This document shows, in pieces, positions 25,472 through 37,331 of a stretch of 63,125 bases of DNA. Both the position numbers and the translations under genes were made by a program. Position 1 is the stretch's first letter. Every line of letters begins with the position of its first letter. Origin of the DNA: Rhizobium sp. RM (GTDB taxonomy: Bacteria > Pseudomonadota > Alphaproteobacteria > Rhizobiales > Rhizobiaceae); contig NZ_JACAWV010000019.1 in assembly GCF_013390595.1 (NCBI RefSeq), positions 1 to 63,125 on the forward strand. Reading direction: 5' to 3'. The notes under the pieces were generated by a model that searched no databases, was not told where the DNA came from, and worked only from the letters and a program-made list of their open reading frames with translations.

Positions 25472-26431
25472 ATGAAGCCGATTTCGATCATCGTCGATTG
25501 TGATCCCGGTATCGATGACACGATTGCCCTGTTGACCGCATTTGTGTCGCCGGAACTCAAAATTCTGGGCATCACACCGGTCTGTGGCAACCAGCCGCTC
25601 GAGCGCACGGTGCGCAATGCGTTGCAGGTTTGCGAACTTGGCAACCGTATCGATATTCCGGTTTACGCCGGTTGCTTCCGGCCCATGCTGCGTGAGCCGA
25701 TCCATGGGCAGTTTCATGGCAAGACCGGACTTGGCAACACCGTGTTGCCGGAACCGGTGAAAAAGGCCGAAGAAACGTCTGCCGTCGATTTCCTGATTGA
25801 TGCGCTGTCCAAGGCCGCAGAGCAGGGCGAGCGTATCACGCTCTGCTGCCTGGGGCCGCTGACCAACGTCGCGGTCGCCCTGCGCATGAAACCGCAGATC
25901 GCCGAAGGCATCGAACGCATCGTGATGATGGGTGGTGCCTATCGCGAGCCGGGTAACCGCACAATGACCTCGGAATTCAACGTTCTGGCCGATCCGCATG
26001 CCGCTCATGTCGTGTTTTCGACTGGCATTCCACTGGTTGCCTTGTCGCTTGATGCCACGCATCAGGTCATGCTGAAGCCAGAGCATGTCGCCGAGTTTTC
26101 GCGTGTCAGCGGCCGCATCTCCGAAACACTGGCCGAGTTGATGGCATTTTGGGATCGCAACGATGTGCGTCGTTATGGTTCGCGCGGGGGGCCGCTGCAT
26201 GATCCCCTGGTCATGGCCTATATCCTTGCGCCACATCTGTTCGAAACTGAGAAAGCCCGTGTTTTCGTCGAATATGAAAGCGAACTCTGCATGGGTCAGA
26301 CGATTGCCGACTGGTACGGTAAGAGCGGCCTCGAACCGAATGCCGACATCGTCACGAAGGTCGATGCGGAAGGCGTGATTGCCTTCTTCCTTGAGCGCCT
26401 GTCGCGTTATGCCGAAAAGGCCATGGCATGA
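25472..26431 (+). CDS. Nucleoside hydrolase (inosine-uridine preferring family)
   Basis: The 319-aa product begins with the calcium-binding DxDPGxDD motif (DCDPGIDD). It keeps the central GPLTNVA and MMGG segments and the late GGPLHDP histidine motif. It cleaves the N-glycosidic bond of ribonucleosides to base plus ribose, without a signal peptide, so in the cytoplasm. The ATG at 25472 has GAAGG eight bases upstream; a TTG at 25457 is rejected. It overlaps the second hydrolase gene by ATGA. Confidence 0.92.
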   Translation: MKPISIIVDCDPGIDDTIALLTAFVSPELKILGITPVCGNQPLERTVRNALQVCELGNRIDIPVYAGCFRPMLREPIHGQFHGKTGLGNTVLPEPVKKAEETSAVDFLIDALSKAAEQGERITLCCLGPLTNVAVALRMKPQIAEGIERIVMMGGAYREPGNRTMTSEFNVLADPHAAHVVFSTGIPLVALSLDATHQVMLKPEHVAEFSRVSGRISETLAELMAFWDRNDVRRYGSRGGPLHDPLVMAYILAPHLFETEKARVFVEYESELCMGQTIADWYGKSGLEPNADIVTKVDAEGVIAFFLERLSRYAEKAMA

Positions 26432-27408
26432 GTATCCACAAGGTCATCATCGATGCGGACCCGGGCGTGGACGATGCCGCCGCCATCCTGATGGCGCTTG
26501 CCTCGCCTGAAATCGAGGTGCTCGGCCTGTCGATCGTGGCTGGCAACGTGCCGCTCGGCGACACCGTGACGAATGCCTGCAAGCTTGTTGGGCTCAGTGG
26601 TCGCCGCGACGTGCCGGTTCATGCCGGTGCGAGTGGACCTCTGGTACGTGAGCAGGTTTACGGCAAATATGCCCTGATCGGCTCCTTTGACGATACGCTG
26701 GTCAAGGCTGGCGATATCGTGCCGGCGCAAGAAGGTGCTGTTCAGTTCATCGTGCGATCGGCGCGTGCTGCCGCAGCTGCAGGCGAACAGATCACCATCT
26801 GTGCCATCGGACCTATGACCAATGTGGCGCTGGCGTTGATCCAGCATCCGGATGTTGCCCGTGGCATTCGCCAGATCGTTTCAATGGGTGGTGCGTTCAC
26901 GGCTCTCGGGCACCGCACGCCCTGGGCAGAATTCAACATCTACGCCGACCCGCATGCGGCGGAAATCGTCTTCCAGTCCGGCGTACCCATCGTGCTGATG
27001 CCGCTCGACATGACATTTCAGGCGCTTTTCACCGCCGACCATTTCCAGCGCTTTTGCGCGGGTGGGGAAGCGGGTGCTGCGCTTTACAATCTCTTCTCCA
27101 CCTTCGATCGCAGCGATGAAAAACGCTTTGGTCGTCCGGGCGGACCGATCCATGATGCGACGACGATCGCCTGGTTGATCCGGCCTGAACTGTTCACCAG
27201 CCGCGAGGCTTTTGTCGGCGTTCAGGTCACGGGCCTGACAATGGGTTATACCTATGCCGATTTCTACAAGAAGATGGACCGGCCGGCCAATGCCACTGTC
27301 GTCACCGATGTCGACGAAGCCGGGTTCATCGAATTGCTGATCGAGCGCATCGCCCGCCATGGCGACGACGCGCTCGACAGACGAACCCTGGGAGGCTCAC
27401 ACGCATGA
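26428..27408 (+). CDS. Nucleoside hydrolase (second paralogue)
   Basis: The 326-aa product has DADPGVDD at its N terminus, then GPMTNVALAL, SMGGAF and GGPIHDA near residue 235. The two paralogues may differ in base preference (purine versus pyrimidine) or anomer. ATGA overlaps at both ends tie it to the first hydrolase and to the permease. Ribose released here would be phosphorylated by the ribokinase-like protein at the operon end. Confidence 0.92.
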   Translation: MSIHKVIIDADPGVDDAAAILMALASPEIEVLGLSIVAGNVPLGDTVTNACKLVGLSGRRDVPVHAGASGPLVREQVYGKYALIGSFDDTLVKAGDIVPAQEGAVQFIVRSARAAAAAGEQITICAIGPMTNVALALIQHPDVARGIRQIVSMGGAFTALGHRTPWAEFNIYADPHAAEIVFQSGVPIVLMPLDMTFQALFTADHFQRFCAGGEAGAALYNLFSTFDRSDEKRFGRPGGPIHDATTIAWLIRPELFTSREAFVGVQVTGLTMGYTYADFYKKMDRPANATVVTDVDEAGFIELLIERIARHGDDALDRRTLGGSHA

Positions 27409-28379
27409 GCGGATATCTCTTAAGCCGGTCGCTCCAGACCATACTCACACTGTTTGTCATGTCGGTCTTGGTTTTTGCCGGCCTCTATCTCGTCGGCAAC
27501 CCTGTCGACGTGCTGTTGAGCCCGACTGCGACACCGGCCGAGCGCCTGCAGGTCATCCAGTCCTTTGGTCTCGATAAATCTGTCTGGGAACAATACTGGA
27601 TCTTCCTCAGCAACGCCCTTTCGGGCGATCTCGGCAACTCCTTCGTGTTCAACCAGCCAGCGCTGACACTGATCATGAACCGCATGCCTGCGACACTCGA
27701 GCTTGCTTTTGTGGCGCTCGCCATGGCGCTGGTGATCGGTATTCCGCTGGGTGTTTACGCCGGCCTGAAGCCGAAAGGCTTCATCTCCAAATCGATCATG
27801 ACTTTCTCCATCCTCGGTTTCAGCTTGCCGACCTTCTGGATTGGTCTTGTGATGATTATGCTGTTCAGCGTGTATTACGGCTGGCTTCCGTCCTCCGGTC
27901 GCGGCGACACCGTCAATGTGCTTGGCGTCCCGCTGTCGATGTTCACCTGGGATGGCCTGTCGCATCTTCTGCTGCCGGCGTTCAATCTGGCGCTCTTCAA
28001 GATTTCGCTCGTTATTCGTCTGACCCGCGCGGGCGTGATGGAAACGATGCAGCTCGATTTCGTCCGTTTTGCCCGCGCCAAGGGCCTGCCGGAACGCCGC
28101 ATCGTTACCGTGCATGTGCTTAAAAACACCCTGATCCCGCTGATCACGGTCATCGGCCTCGAACTCGGCTCGCTGATCGCCTTTGCGGTTGTCACCGAAA
28201 CCATCTTTGCATGGCCGGGCATGGGCAAGCTGATCATCGACGCCATCGGTGTTCTCGATCGTCCCGTCATCCTTGCTTATCTGATGATCACCGTCGTGAT
28301 GTTCAGCGTCATCAATCTTCTGGTCGACATCCTCTATTCGATCGTCGATCCCCGCGTCCGTCTTGAGGGGAACTCGTGA
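27405..28379 (+). CDS. ABC transporter permease (DppB/OppB type)
   Basis: The 324-aa product has six membrane segments, the first at about residues 10-30. The cytoplasmic EAA-like loop reads YVL-type KGLPERRIVTVHVLKNTLIP, typical of DppB. It forms half of the channel for the family-5 binding protein. Its start overlaps the stop of the second nucleoside hydrolase. Confidence 0.9.
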   Translation: MSGYLLSRSLQTILTLFVMSVLVFAGLYLVGNPVDVLLSPTATPAERLQVIQSFGLDKSVWEQYWIFLSNALSGDLGNSFVFNQPALTLIMNRMPATLELAFVALAMALVIGIPLGVYAGLKPKGFISKSIMTFSILGFSLPTFWIGLVMIMLFSVYYGWLPSSGRGDTVNVLGVPLSMFTWDGLSHLLLPAFNLALFKISLVIRLTRAGVMETMQLDFVRFARAKGLPERRIVTVHVLKNTLIPLITVIGLELGSLIAFAVVTETIFAWPGMGKLIIDAIGVLDRPVILAYLMITVVMFSVINLLVDILYSIVDPRVRLEGNS

Positions 28380-29317
28380 TGACCGACAACAACAGCTCGA
28401 CCGTTTCGGTCCATGCCGCAGCAAACAGCGGCGCAAAATCCGCCTCGCGTTCGCCATCGCGTGAAGTTCTTTTCGCGCTGATGCGTGACAAGCTGGCGCT
28501 GCTTGGTCTCGTGCTGGTGACGGTGTTCATTCTCGCCGCCATCTTTGCTCCGATGATTGCGCCGCAGAACCCTTATGATCTGGCGCAGCTCGATATTCTC
28601 GATGGTCGCCTGCCGCCCGGTTCGGAAAGCATGTCGGGTATGACCTACCTGATCGGTACCGACACGCAGGGCCGTGACCTGTTCAGTGCCATTCTCTACG
28701 GCTTGCGAACCAGTATTCTCGTGGGTCTTTCCAGTGCGGCGATCGCACTTGTCATCGGTGCATCGATCGGTCTGACCAGCGCCTATGTCGGCGGCCGGCT
28801 GGACTCGGTCCTGATGCGTATCGTCGACATTCAGCTCAGCTTCCCGGCCATTCTGATTGCGCTCATCTTCCTCGCCATTCTCGGCCAGGGCGTCGACAAG
28901 ATCATTCTGGCGCTGGTGGTCACGCAGTGGGCCTATTATGCCCGTACGATCCGCGGCTCCGCCCTGGTTGAGCGCAAGCGGGCTTACGTCGATGCAGCCC
29001 GTTCGATGGCGTTGCCAGACCGCAGCATCCTTTTCCGGCATATTCTGCCCAACTGCCTGCCGCCGCTGATCGTCGTCGCAACCATGCGCGTCGCCTATGC
29101 CATCATGCTGGAGGCAACGCTCTCGTTCCTGGGCATCGGCTTGCCGGTCACCGAGCCCTCGCTTGGCCTGCTGATTTCGAATGGCTTCGAATACCTGCTG
29201 TCCGGCGACTACTGGATCAGCTTCTTCCCGGGCATCGCCCTTCTGTTGCTCATCGTCGCGATCAACCTGATCGGCGATTCCCTGCGCGACATCCTCAATC
29301 CGCGTCGTGAGGGCTAA
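28379..29317 (+). CDS. ABC transporter permease (DppC/OppC type)
   Basis: The 312-aa product has an N-terminal Ser-rich tail, then about six membrane helices, GTDTQGRDLFSAILYG, and the EAA region DAARSMALPDRSILFRHILP. It pairs with the preceding permease. The ATG at 28379 shares a TGATG overlap with the upstream stop; a GTG at 28376 is also in frame. Confidence 0.9.
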   Translation: MTDNNSSTVSVHAAANSGAKSASRSPSREVLFALMRDKLALLGLVLVTVFILAAIFAPMIAPQNPYDLAQLDILDGRLPPGSESMSGMTYLIGTDTQGRDLFSAILYGLRTSILVGLSSAAIALVIGASIGLTSAYVGGRLDSVLMRIVDIQLSFPAILIALIFLAILGQGVDKIILALVVTQWAYYARTIRGSALVERKRAYVDAARSMALPDRSILFRHILPNCLPPLIVVATMRVAYAIMLEATLSFLGIGLPVTEPSLGLLISNGFEYLLSGDYWISFFPGIALLLLIVAINLIGDSLRDILNPRREG

Positions 29318-29321
29318 GATC

Positions 29322-31127
<1,806 letters not shown>

Positions 31128-31139
31128 GGAAACCATGCC

Positions 31140-32018
31140 ATGATCATCACCTTCGGCTCAATCAATGTCGACTTCGTGTACGAGGTCGAGGACATGCCGC
31201 AGCCGGGCCAGACGCTGCTTGCCAGACGCTTCCGCACGGAAGCCGGTGGCAAAGGGGCCAATCAGGCGCTTGCTGCAGCCCGCGACGGGGCGGAGGTGGT
31301 GATGGTGGGTGCTGTCGGCCAGGATGGTCTGGCAGAGATCGGCCTGCAGAACCTCAAAACGGCAACGGATATCAGCCGTGTGGCCACTCTTCGCGAGCCG
31401 ACTGGCAATGCCTCGATCCATATCGACGCCAAGGGGCGGAATATGATTGTGGTCGCAGCTGGTGCCAACCTGGCGGTTTCTTCCGATTGTGTGGAGGACG
31501 ACCTGCTGCAGCGGGCGAATGTCGTGCTCATGCAAATGGAAAACGATGTGGCGGAAGTGGAAAAGCTCATCCGCCGCACGCATGCCTCCAGTGCCACCTC
31601 AATCCTCAACCTCGCACCGGCATTTCCCTTGTCGGAAGAGGTTCTCTCTTTGTGCGATCTGATCGTCGTCAATGAAGACGAAGCCGAGGCTTTGGCGGGT
31701 TGGCTCGGCTGCGGTGTATCGGCGGAGGACCTGTCCGCGCGCCTTGGTACCGGTGTCCTGCGTACACTTGGCGGTGAAGGCGCCGAAGCCGTCGCGTTTG
31801 GCGACAAGGTGCGGGTCGCGGCCATGTCGATTGATGTGAAAGACACGACGGCGGCAGGCGATTGTTTCGTTGGTGTCCTTGCCTCGGCGCTTGATCGCGG
31901 CCTTTCGCTGAAAGAGGCCATGCAGCGCGCCTCGATTGCAGCGGGTTTGGCGTGCTCGCGGCCTGGAAGCCAGAGCAGTCTTCCTGAGAGAGACGAGACG
32001 GACAGGGTCATCATCTGA
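31140..32018 (+). CDS. PfkB-family sugar kinase (ribokinase-like)
   Basis: The 292-aa product opens with ITFGSINVDFVYEVEDMPQPG and the GGKGANQALAAAR signature. It ends with the phosphate-binding anion hole DTTAAGDCF, where the family norm is DTTGAGDxF. It should phosphorylate ribose or a related sugar made by the two nucleoside hydrolases. It is the last gene of the operon, 12 bases behind the ATPase. The Gly-to-Ala change beside the catalytic Asp is uncommon but conservative. Confidence 0.88.
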   Translation: MIITFGSINVDFVYEVEDMPQPGQTLLARRFRTEAGGKGANQALAAARDGAEVVMVGAVGQDGLAEIGLQNLKTATDISRVATLREPTGNASIHIDAKGRNMIVVAAGANLAVSSDCVEDDLLQRANVVLMQMENDVAEVEKLIRRTHASSATSILNLAPAFPLSEEVLSLCDLIVVNEDEAEALAGWLGCGVSAEDLSARLGTGVLRTLGGEGAEAVAFGDKVRVAAMSIDVKDTTAAGDCFVGVLASALDRGLSLKEAMQRASIAAGLACSRPGSQSSLPERDETDRVII

Positions 32019-32146
32019 TCCCCGTCGCCCCTAAGATTTCCCAGGTGCGTCGGAGAGTCAGAGCGAAACGGCATCCTCTCCGCCTTGAATCAAGATTCTT
32101 CGCGGCCTGATTGGAACTTCCGCACCCTCTGGCGTCTTTTTACCGA

Positions 32147-32434
32147 ATGGGCACGCCACTGAAGAAAACCGACCGGCTGCAAGATGATCTCGACATTCGG
32201 GATGCGATCATCCACGTCCTCTATCTGAAACTCGTTGCCGAACGTGAGACGCGCGAAGCGATTATTGACGCTGCACGGTCGGGTGCCGCATCGGAGGTGC
32301 TTGAGGCGATTGCGTCAGACCCTGTTCCCGTGATCGATGAATTCGGACAACAGGAAACGGTCCGCAAGCTCCTGCATCAATTCTCGAAGATGAAATCCCG
32401 TTCTTCGGGAAAGAAGATCGGGCCGGGCCGGTGA
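32147..32434 (+). CDS. Small protein of unknown function upstream of ligD
   Basis: This 95-aa, mostly helical, charged protein ends in a basic stretch ([10 protein letters not shown]). It has no recognised domain. The ATG at 32147 lacks a clear ribosome-binding site; a TTG at 32111 is also in frame. It stops four bases before ligD, so the two are probably co-transcribed and it may be an accessory of end joining. Moderate confidence that it is a real gene. Confidence 0.5.
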   Translation: MGTPLKKTDRLQDDLDIRDAIIHVLYLKLVAERETREAIIDAARSGAASEVLEAIASDPVPVIDEFGQQETVRKLLHQFSKMKSRSSGKKIGPGR

Positions 32435-32438
32435 AGTC

Positions 32439-35069
32439 ATGTCCGGAAAACTCTCGACTTATCAAAGCAAACGCGATTTCAAGAAGACGACAGAGCCCGC
32501 CGGAACGGTCGAAATAAAGCCATCGCGGCGTCTTCGCTTTGTCATACAGAAACACGATGCGACCCGCCTCCATTACGATCTTCGCCTTGAGCTTGATGGC
32601 GTGTTCAAGTCATGGGCCGTGACGCGCGGTCCTTCGCTCGATCCGGCAGACAAACGTCTGGCGGTCGAAGTTGAAGACCATCCGCTCGATTACGGCGATT
32701 TCGAAGGCACGATCCCGAAAGGTGAATATGGCGGTGGCACGGTCATGCTGTGGGACCGTGGTTATTGGGAGCCGGAGGGTGACATGTCGCCGGAAGATGC
32801 GCTCAAGAAAGGCGACCTCAAATTCGTCCTCAACGGAGATCGCCTGCAAGGCAGCTTCGTGCTTGTTCGAATGAAACACGACCGAAACGGCGGCAAGCGG
32901 ACCAACTGGCTGCTGATAAAGCATCGTGACGATAAATCCGTCAGCCGGAACGGTGGCGCAATTCTCAATCGGGAAAAAACGTCGGTGGCATCGGGCCGGG
33001 AGATGGCGGCGATCGCCGCCGGTACGGGTCGGAAGCCAAAGCCATTCATGTTGAGTGAAGCCGTTATCGGTGCCGACGCCGTATGGGACAGCAGCGAAGG
33101 GCGCGCGGCGGAAGAGCGGCAAAAGCAACGACAGCGCGAGGCCACAAAAAAAAGACCTTCTGCAAGCTCGATGCCCGCCTTCGTCCCGCCGCAGCTTTGC
33201 AAGTCTCAGGAGAGGCCACCATCTTCGACAGGATGGCTGCATGAAATCAAGTTCGACGGTTACCGTATCCAGATGCGTGTTGAGGCAGGCAAGGTTCAGC
33301 TCAAAACGCGCAAGGGGCTCGACTGGACAAAACGTTTCAGCCACATCGCCGGCGATGCCGCCGATCTTCCCGATGTTATCGTCGATGGCGAAATCTGTGC
33401 GCTGGATCACAGCGGCGCACCGGATTTTTCAGCACTTCAGGCGGCCTTGTCGGAGGGGCAAACCGAGCATCTGGTCTTTTTTGCTTTCGATCTCTTGTTC
33501 GACGGTGACGCTGATCTACGCGATCTGCCGCTTGAGGAGCGAAAATCACGGCTTGAGGCACTTCTCGCGGAAGCTAAGGCCGGCCAGCGCATACGTTATG
33601 CCGATCATTTCGATACGGGCGGCGATGCCGTCCTTCGCTCGGCATGCCGGCTGTCTCTGGAGGGGATTGTATCAAAGAAGGCGGATGCGCCTTATCAGTC
33701 CGGTCGAAGTGATAGCTGGATAAAATCCAAGTGCCGGGCAGGTCATGAAGTGGTCATCGGCGGTTACGCCACAACCAACGGACGGTTTCGATCTCTTCTG
33801 GTCGGTGTCCATCGCGACAAGCACTTCGTCCATGTCGGCCGTGTCGGTACCGGTTTCGGCGCTGGCAGAGCTGATATGCTGATGGAAATGTTGGTGCCGC
33901 TGCAGGTGTCCCGTTCGCCCTTTACCGGGATGGGCGCACCGAAAAAGACGACCGACATCCATTGGGTGAAACCGGAATGCGTTGCCGAAATCGAATTCGC
34001 GGGATGGACGGCGGATGGGCAGGTGCGTCAGGCTGCATTCAAGGGGTTGAGGGAAGACAAACCGGCCGGTGAGGTGACGACGGAGGTCGCGGCATCGGTC
34101 GATCCGGTGAAACCCGGTGAAGCGCCGGTGCAGAAATCTGCTTCAAGGGCCACAGGCCGAAAGGGTGCAAAAGTGGAGATCATGGGTGTCCTCATTTCCA
34201 ACCCTGACAAGGTGCTCTGGCCGGATAAAGACGATCCCGTGACCAAGGAGGATCTGGCTCACTATTTCGAGGCTGTGGGGGATTGGATGATCGGTCACGT
34301 CAGGGGCAGACCCTGCTCGGTCATCCGGGCGCCTGATGGGATCGGCGGCGAGCAATTCTTCCAGCGCCATGCCATGCCTGGCATGTCGAACCTGCTGGAG
34401 CTCGTCAAAGTCTCCGGTGACAAGAAGCCCTATCTGCAGGTCGACCGGATTGAGGGGCTGGCAGCACTGGCACAGGTTGCGTCACTCGAACTTCATCCCT
34501 GGAATTGCCATCCGGGTGAGCCGGAATTGCCTGGCCGTCTGGTCTTTGATCTCGATCCAGGCCCCGACGTTGCCTTTTCCACTGTGGTCGAGACGGCGCG
34601 CGATTTCCGCGACCGTCTGGATGAGCTTGGTCTTGTCAGTTTCTGCAAGACGACCGGTGGCAAGGGGTTGCATGTGGTTACGCCATTGAAGGCCGCAAAA
34701 GGTGCGTCGCCCGACTGGGATGAGGCAAAGGATTTTGCTCGGCGGGTTTGTGAGTTGATGGTCGAGGAGAAACCCGACCTCTATCTGACCAAAATGGCAA
34801 AAAAGCTTCGGGACGGGCGTATCTTTCTCGATTATCTGCGCAATGACCGCATGGCGACCGCGGTTGCTCCTCTGTCACCGCGTGCGCGGCCCGGTGCTAC
34901 GGTCTCGATGCCGCTGACATGGACGCAGGTGAAATCGGATCTTGATCCCAAGCGGTTTACGATACGGACGGTCCCATCATTGCTCGGCAAGAGCGAGGCG
35001 TGGAAGGATTACGATCAATCGGGCCGCTCGCTGGCGGAAGCCATTAAACGTCTGGAAAAAATGAGCTGA
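32439..35069 (+). CDS. ligD: Multifunctional DNA ligase D (non-homologous end joining)
   Basis: The 876-aa product has an N-terminal 3'-phosphoesterase domain (about 30-165, with [13 protein letters not shown] and [11 protein letters not shown]). The central ATP-dependent ligase has its nucleophile in HEIKFDGYR (Lys271), and the C-terminal primase-type polymerase (about 580-860) has catalytic DLDPGP (704-709) and FLDYLRND. It repairs blunt or processed double-strand breaks with Ku, filling gaps with ribonucleotides. Domain order is PE-Lig-Pol, as in rhizobial and Pseudomonas LigD. The two ku genes converge on it from the other strand. Confidence 0.97.
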   Translation: MSGKLSTYQSKRDFKKTTEPAGTVEIKPSRRLRFVIQKHDATRLHYDLRLELDGVFKSWAVTRGPSLDPADKRLAVEVEDHPLDYGDFEGTIPKGEYGGGTVMLWDRGYWEPEGDMSPEDALKKGDLKFVLNGDRLQGSFVLVRMKHDRNGGKRTNWLLIKHRDDKSVSRNGGAILNREKTSVASGREMAAIAAGTGRKPKPFMLSEAVIGADAVWDSSEGRAAEERQKQRQREATKKRPSASSMPAFVPPQLCKSQERPPSSTGWLHEIKFDGYRIQMRVEAGKVQLKTRKGLDWTKRFSHIAGDAADLPDVIVDGEICALDHSGAPDFSALQAALSEGQTEHLVFFAFDLLFDGDADLRDLPLEERKSRLEALLAEAKAGQRIRYADHFDTGGDAVLRSACRLSLEGIVSKKADAPYQSGRSDSWIKSKCRAGHEVVIGGYATTNGRFRSLLVGVHRDKHFVHVGRVGTGFGAGRADMLMEMLVPLQVSRSPFTGMGAPKKTTDIHWVKPECVAEIEFAGWTADGQVRQAAFKGLREDKPAGEVTTEVAASVDPVKPGEAPVQKSASRATGRKGAKVEIMGVLISNPDKVLWPDKDDPVTKEDLAHYFEAVGDWMIGHVRGRPCSVIRAPDGIGGEQFFQRHAMPGMSNLLELVKVSGDKKPYLQVDRIEGLAALAQVASLELHPWNCHPGEPELPGRLVFDLDPGPDVAFSTVVETARDFRDRLDELGLVSFCKTTGGKGLHVVTPLKAAKGASPDWDEAKDFARRVCELMVEEKPDLYLTKMAKKLRDGRIFLDYLRNDRMATAVAPLSPRARPGATVSMPLTWTQVKSDLDPKRFTIRTVPSLLGKSEAWKDYDQSGRSLAEAIKRLEKMS

Positions 35070-35094
35070 GGCGCAGCATTTGAGAGGCCTTCGG

Positions 35095-35913
35095 CTATTT
35101 CGTCTTTTTCGATCGACGATTGTCTGCCTCGACCGATTTGCGTAGCGCATCCATGATGTTGATCACGTTGCTCGGTTTCTCTGTCTCCGTTTCGGTGGGC
35201 TTTTTGGCTGCGGTCGGCTTACGCTGCTTTTTCTTGGACTTGATGAGATCAAGGAGGTTTTCCTGAACCGGATCGGAAACCATCTTGCCGTCCCAGTGCC
35301 GGGTCTGCGTCTTGATGAGTTTGCGAATTAACGGAAGCGCTTCCCTTTCGGTTTTTGTTTCGGCCAAGCCGGCGAAATAGTCGCCTGCCTCTCGCACTTC
35401 GTCGCCATATCTCAGCGTCCAGAGTACAATTCCCTTGCCGCGTGGCTCGAGCATGACCGCCCGTTCACGACGTCCAAGCACCAGCCGGGAAATACCGACC
35501 ATTTTCTGCTGGTCCATGGCGGCGCGAATGACGGCAAAGGCCTCTTCACTGACCTTGTCGTTGGGTGTGAGATAATACGGCTTGTCCAACCAGATCCAGT
35601 CAATCTCGTCACGTGGGGTGAAGGTCGAAATGTCGATCGTTTTCGTGCTTTCCAGTGCGACGTGCTCGAGGTCTTCATCCTCAAGCATGACATAATCATC
35701 ATCGCCGCGCTGATACCCTTTCACCTCGTCCTGTTCGCGGACCCCCTTACCGGTGACGGCATCGACGTAGTGGCTTTGAACGCGGTTGCCCGTCTCGCGA
35801 TTGAGCGTATGGAATTTCACCTTTTCGCTGTCGGACGTTGCCGGCGTCATCTCCACCGAACAGGTGACGAGGGATAGTTTCAGATAACCTTTCCAATGGG
35901 GACGAAGTGGCAT
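35095..35913 (-). CDS. Ku-family DNA end-binding protein
   Basis: The 272-aa product begins MPLRPHWKGYLKLSLVTCSVEM, the Ku core opening, and continues through the bridge region with DKPYYLTPND. It ends in a lysine-rich tail (KKKQRKPTAAKKP) that probably contacts DNA and LigD. It forms homo- or heterodimer rings on broken ends. The start at 35913 has GGAG nine bases before it; longer readings would overlap the other ku gene. Second gene of a two-ku operon. Confidence 0.93.
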   Translation of the reverse strand: MPLRPHWKGYLKLSLVTCSVEMTPATSDSEKVKFHTLNRETGNRVQSHYVDAVTGKGVREQDEVKGYQRGDDDYVMLEDEDLEHVALESTKTIDISTFTPRDEIDWIWLDKPYYLTPNDKVSEEAFAVIRAAMDQQKMVGISRLVLGRRERAVMLEPRGKGIVLWTLRYGDEVREAGDYFAGLAETKTEREALPLIRKLIKTQTRHWDGKMVSDPVQENLLDLIKSKKKQRKPTAAKKPTETETEKPSNVINIMDALRKSVEADNRRSKKTK

Positions 35914-35929
35914 GATGGCAATCTCCGTT

Positions 35930-36811
35930 TCATCCGGCCTTCCGGCGCGGCGATGATGACGAGGCGATCTTGTTGCTGGAAACTTTCTTCCTCGCTGGAT
36001 TGGTGTTGGCAGATTCACGCTTCGCTGTAGACGCCTTCATGGCCTGCGCGCTCTCTCGCAACGCCTGCAGAAGGTCGCTGGGTTTCGATGCTTTTGGAGC
36101 AGCAATCTTCTTGAACGGCTTGCCCTCGATCTTCGCCTTCACCAGTTCGGCTAGTGCATCCTCGTAACGGTCATCGAATTTCGAGACGTCAAAGCTACCG
36201 CGTTTCGTTCCAATGATATGAGCAGCAAGATCGAGCATCTCATTGTCGATTTTGATGTCGGTCATTTCTTGGAAAGCGTCCTCGGCCGGGCGAACCTCGT
36301 AATCGAAGTTCAGTGTGGTGCCGATCAGGCCATCGCCGCTGGGACGGATCAACAAGGTTCGCAGACGGCGAAAAAGTACGGTACTGGCAATGGCGGCAAC
36401 TTTGGCCTCCCTCATGCCGTCGCGCAGCAACGCAAACGCTTCCTCGCCCATTTTCTGCGGAGCCAGATAATAGGGTTTGTCGAAATAGACGTCGTCGATT
36501 TCCGTGCAGGCTATGAACGCGTCTATGGCAAGTGTCTTGTCGCTGTCGGGAATGGCTGCGGCGATCTCCTCCGGCTCTAGCATGACATATCGGCCATTGC
36601 CGGTTTCATAACCCTTCACCTGGTCGTCGTGTTCGACGACATCTCCCGTCTCGCTGTCGATGAACTCGCGACGGACTCGATTTCCGGTCTTTCGGTTGAG
36701 AATGTTGAAGCTGATCCGTTCGGAGGAGGATGCTGCAGTGTAAAGTGCCACCGGACAGGTGACCTCCCCGAACTTGATATAGCCCTTCCAGTTGGCGCGC
36801 GGTGCCGCCAT
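35930..36811 (-). CDS. Ku-family DNA end-binding protein (second paralogue)
   Basis: The 293-aa product opens MAAPRANWKGYIKFGEVTCPVAL, with DKPYYLAPQK in the core. It has an extended Ser/Lys-rich C-terminal tail (to residue 293) unlike that of the other Ku. The two share only the core, so they are old paralogues. Rhizobia carry several ku genes, and pairs encoded side by side may form a heterodimer. GGGAG lies eight bases before the chosen ATG; the reading from 36835 is less supported. It precedes the other ku by 16 bases. Confidence 0.93.
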   Translation of the reverse strand: MAAPRANWKGYIKFGEVTCPVALYTAASSSERISFNILNRKTGNRVRREFIDSETGDVVEHDDQVKGYETGNGRYVMLEPEEIAAAIPDSDKTLAIDAFIACTEIDDVYFDKPYYLAPQKMGEEAFALLRDGMREAKVAAIASTVLFRRLRTLLIRPSGDGLIGTTLNFDYEVRPAEDAFQEMTDIKIDNEMLDLAAHIIGTKRGSFDVSKFDDRYEDALAELVKAKIEGKPFKKIAAPKASKPSDLLQALRESAQAMKASTAKRESANTNPARKKVSSNKIASSSSPRRKAG

Positions 36812-36917
36812 CTCCGTGACTCCCGATACGGACAATAACGCTAAACGAAGCGGCTGGTGATTCGTTCCCCCGCTGCGGCCCGATCAGCTCAACAGATCTT
36901 CATTCACGCACTGGTGT

Positions 36918-37322
36918 TTACGGGTCGGCATAGCCGCGCGGCTTGATGCGGATTTCACGATTGGTCGTGTCGGTTATGAAGATGAAAGCGCCGCCCGCTG
37001 TTGAATGGGCAGGGACATAGTCGAGGATGACCTCAACGCTTTCCAATACGTTTCCAGCGTCGATGACTTCGCCCCTGACAGTCACTGCGGCGGCAGTTCG
37101 GTCAGAACGGTTCAGCACCTGAAACTCGACGCGATGGCCGGATTCAATGACGCTGTCTTGGCCGACCTGAATGGCAAGATCCGGAGGGTTGGTATCCTGG
37201 GTCAGTGCCTCGTAGCCGACCCACGCCAGAATACTAGCGACCACCAGGCCTGAAAGTACACCGGTGGCCCACTCGATCCAATGAGGTTCCTGTGCTTCGG
37301 GGTGTTTTGACTTGCTGGCCAT
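36918..37322 (-). CDS. Conserved membrane-anchored protein (TIGR02588-like)
   Basis: The 134-aa protein has one membrane helix (about residues 19-40, TGVLSGLVVASILAWVGYEAL) and a C-terminal beta-type domain that would face the periplasm. From memory it matches a family of short conserved proteins encoded beside the membrane protein upstream; function unknown. It starts nine bases past that gene's stop. Occurrence near ku genes may point to a stress-response module but is not proof. Confidence 0.65.
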   Translation of the reverse strand: MASKSKHPEAQEPHWIEWATGVLSGLVVASILAWVGYEALTQDTNPPDLAIQVGQDSVIESGHRVEFQVLNRSDRTAAAVTVRGEVIDAGNVLESVEVILDYVPAHSTAGGAFIFITDTTNREIRIKPRGYADP

Positions 37323-37331
37323 GCGCCCTCG

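Noticed and set aside
24353..26236. 627-codon minus-strand open frame opposite the DapA and nucleoside hydrolase genes
   Set aside because: It has no recognisable motif, a composition typical of a GC-rich shadow frame, and lies opposite two well-supported genes.
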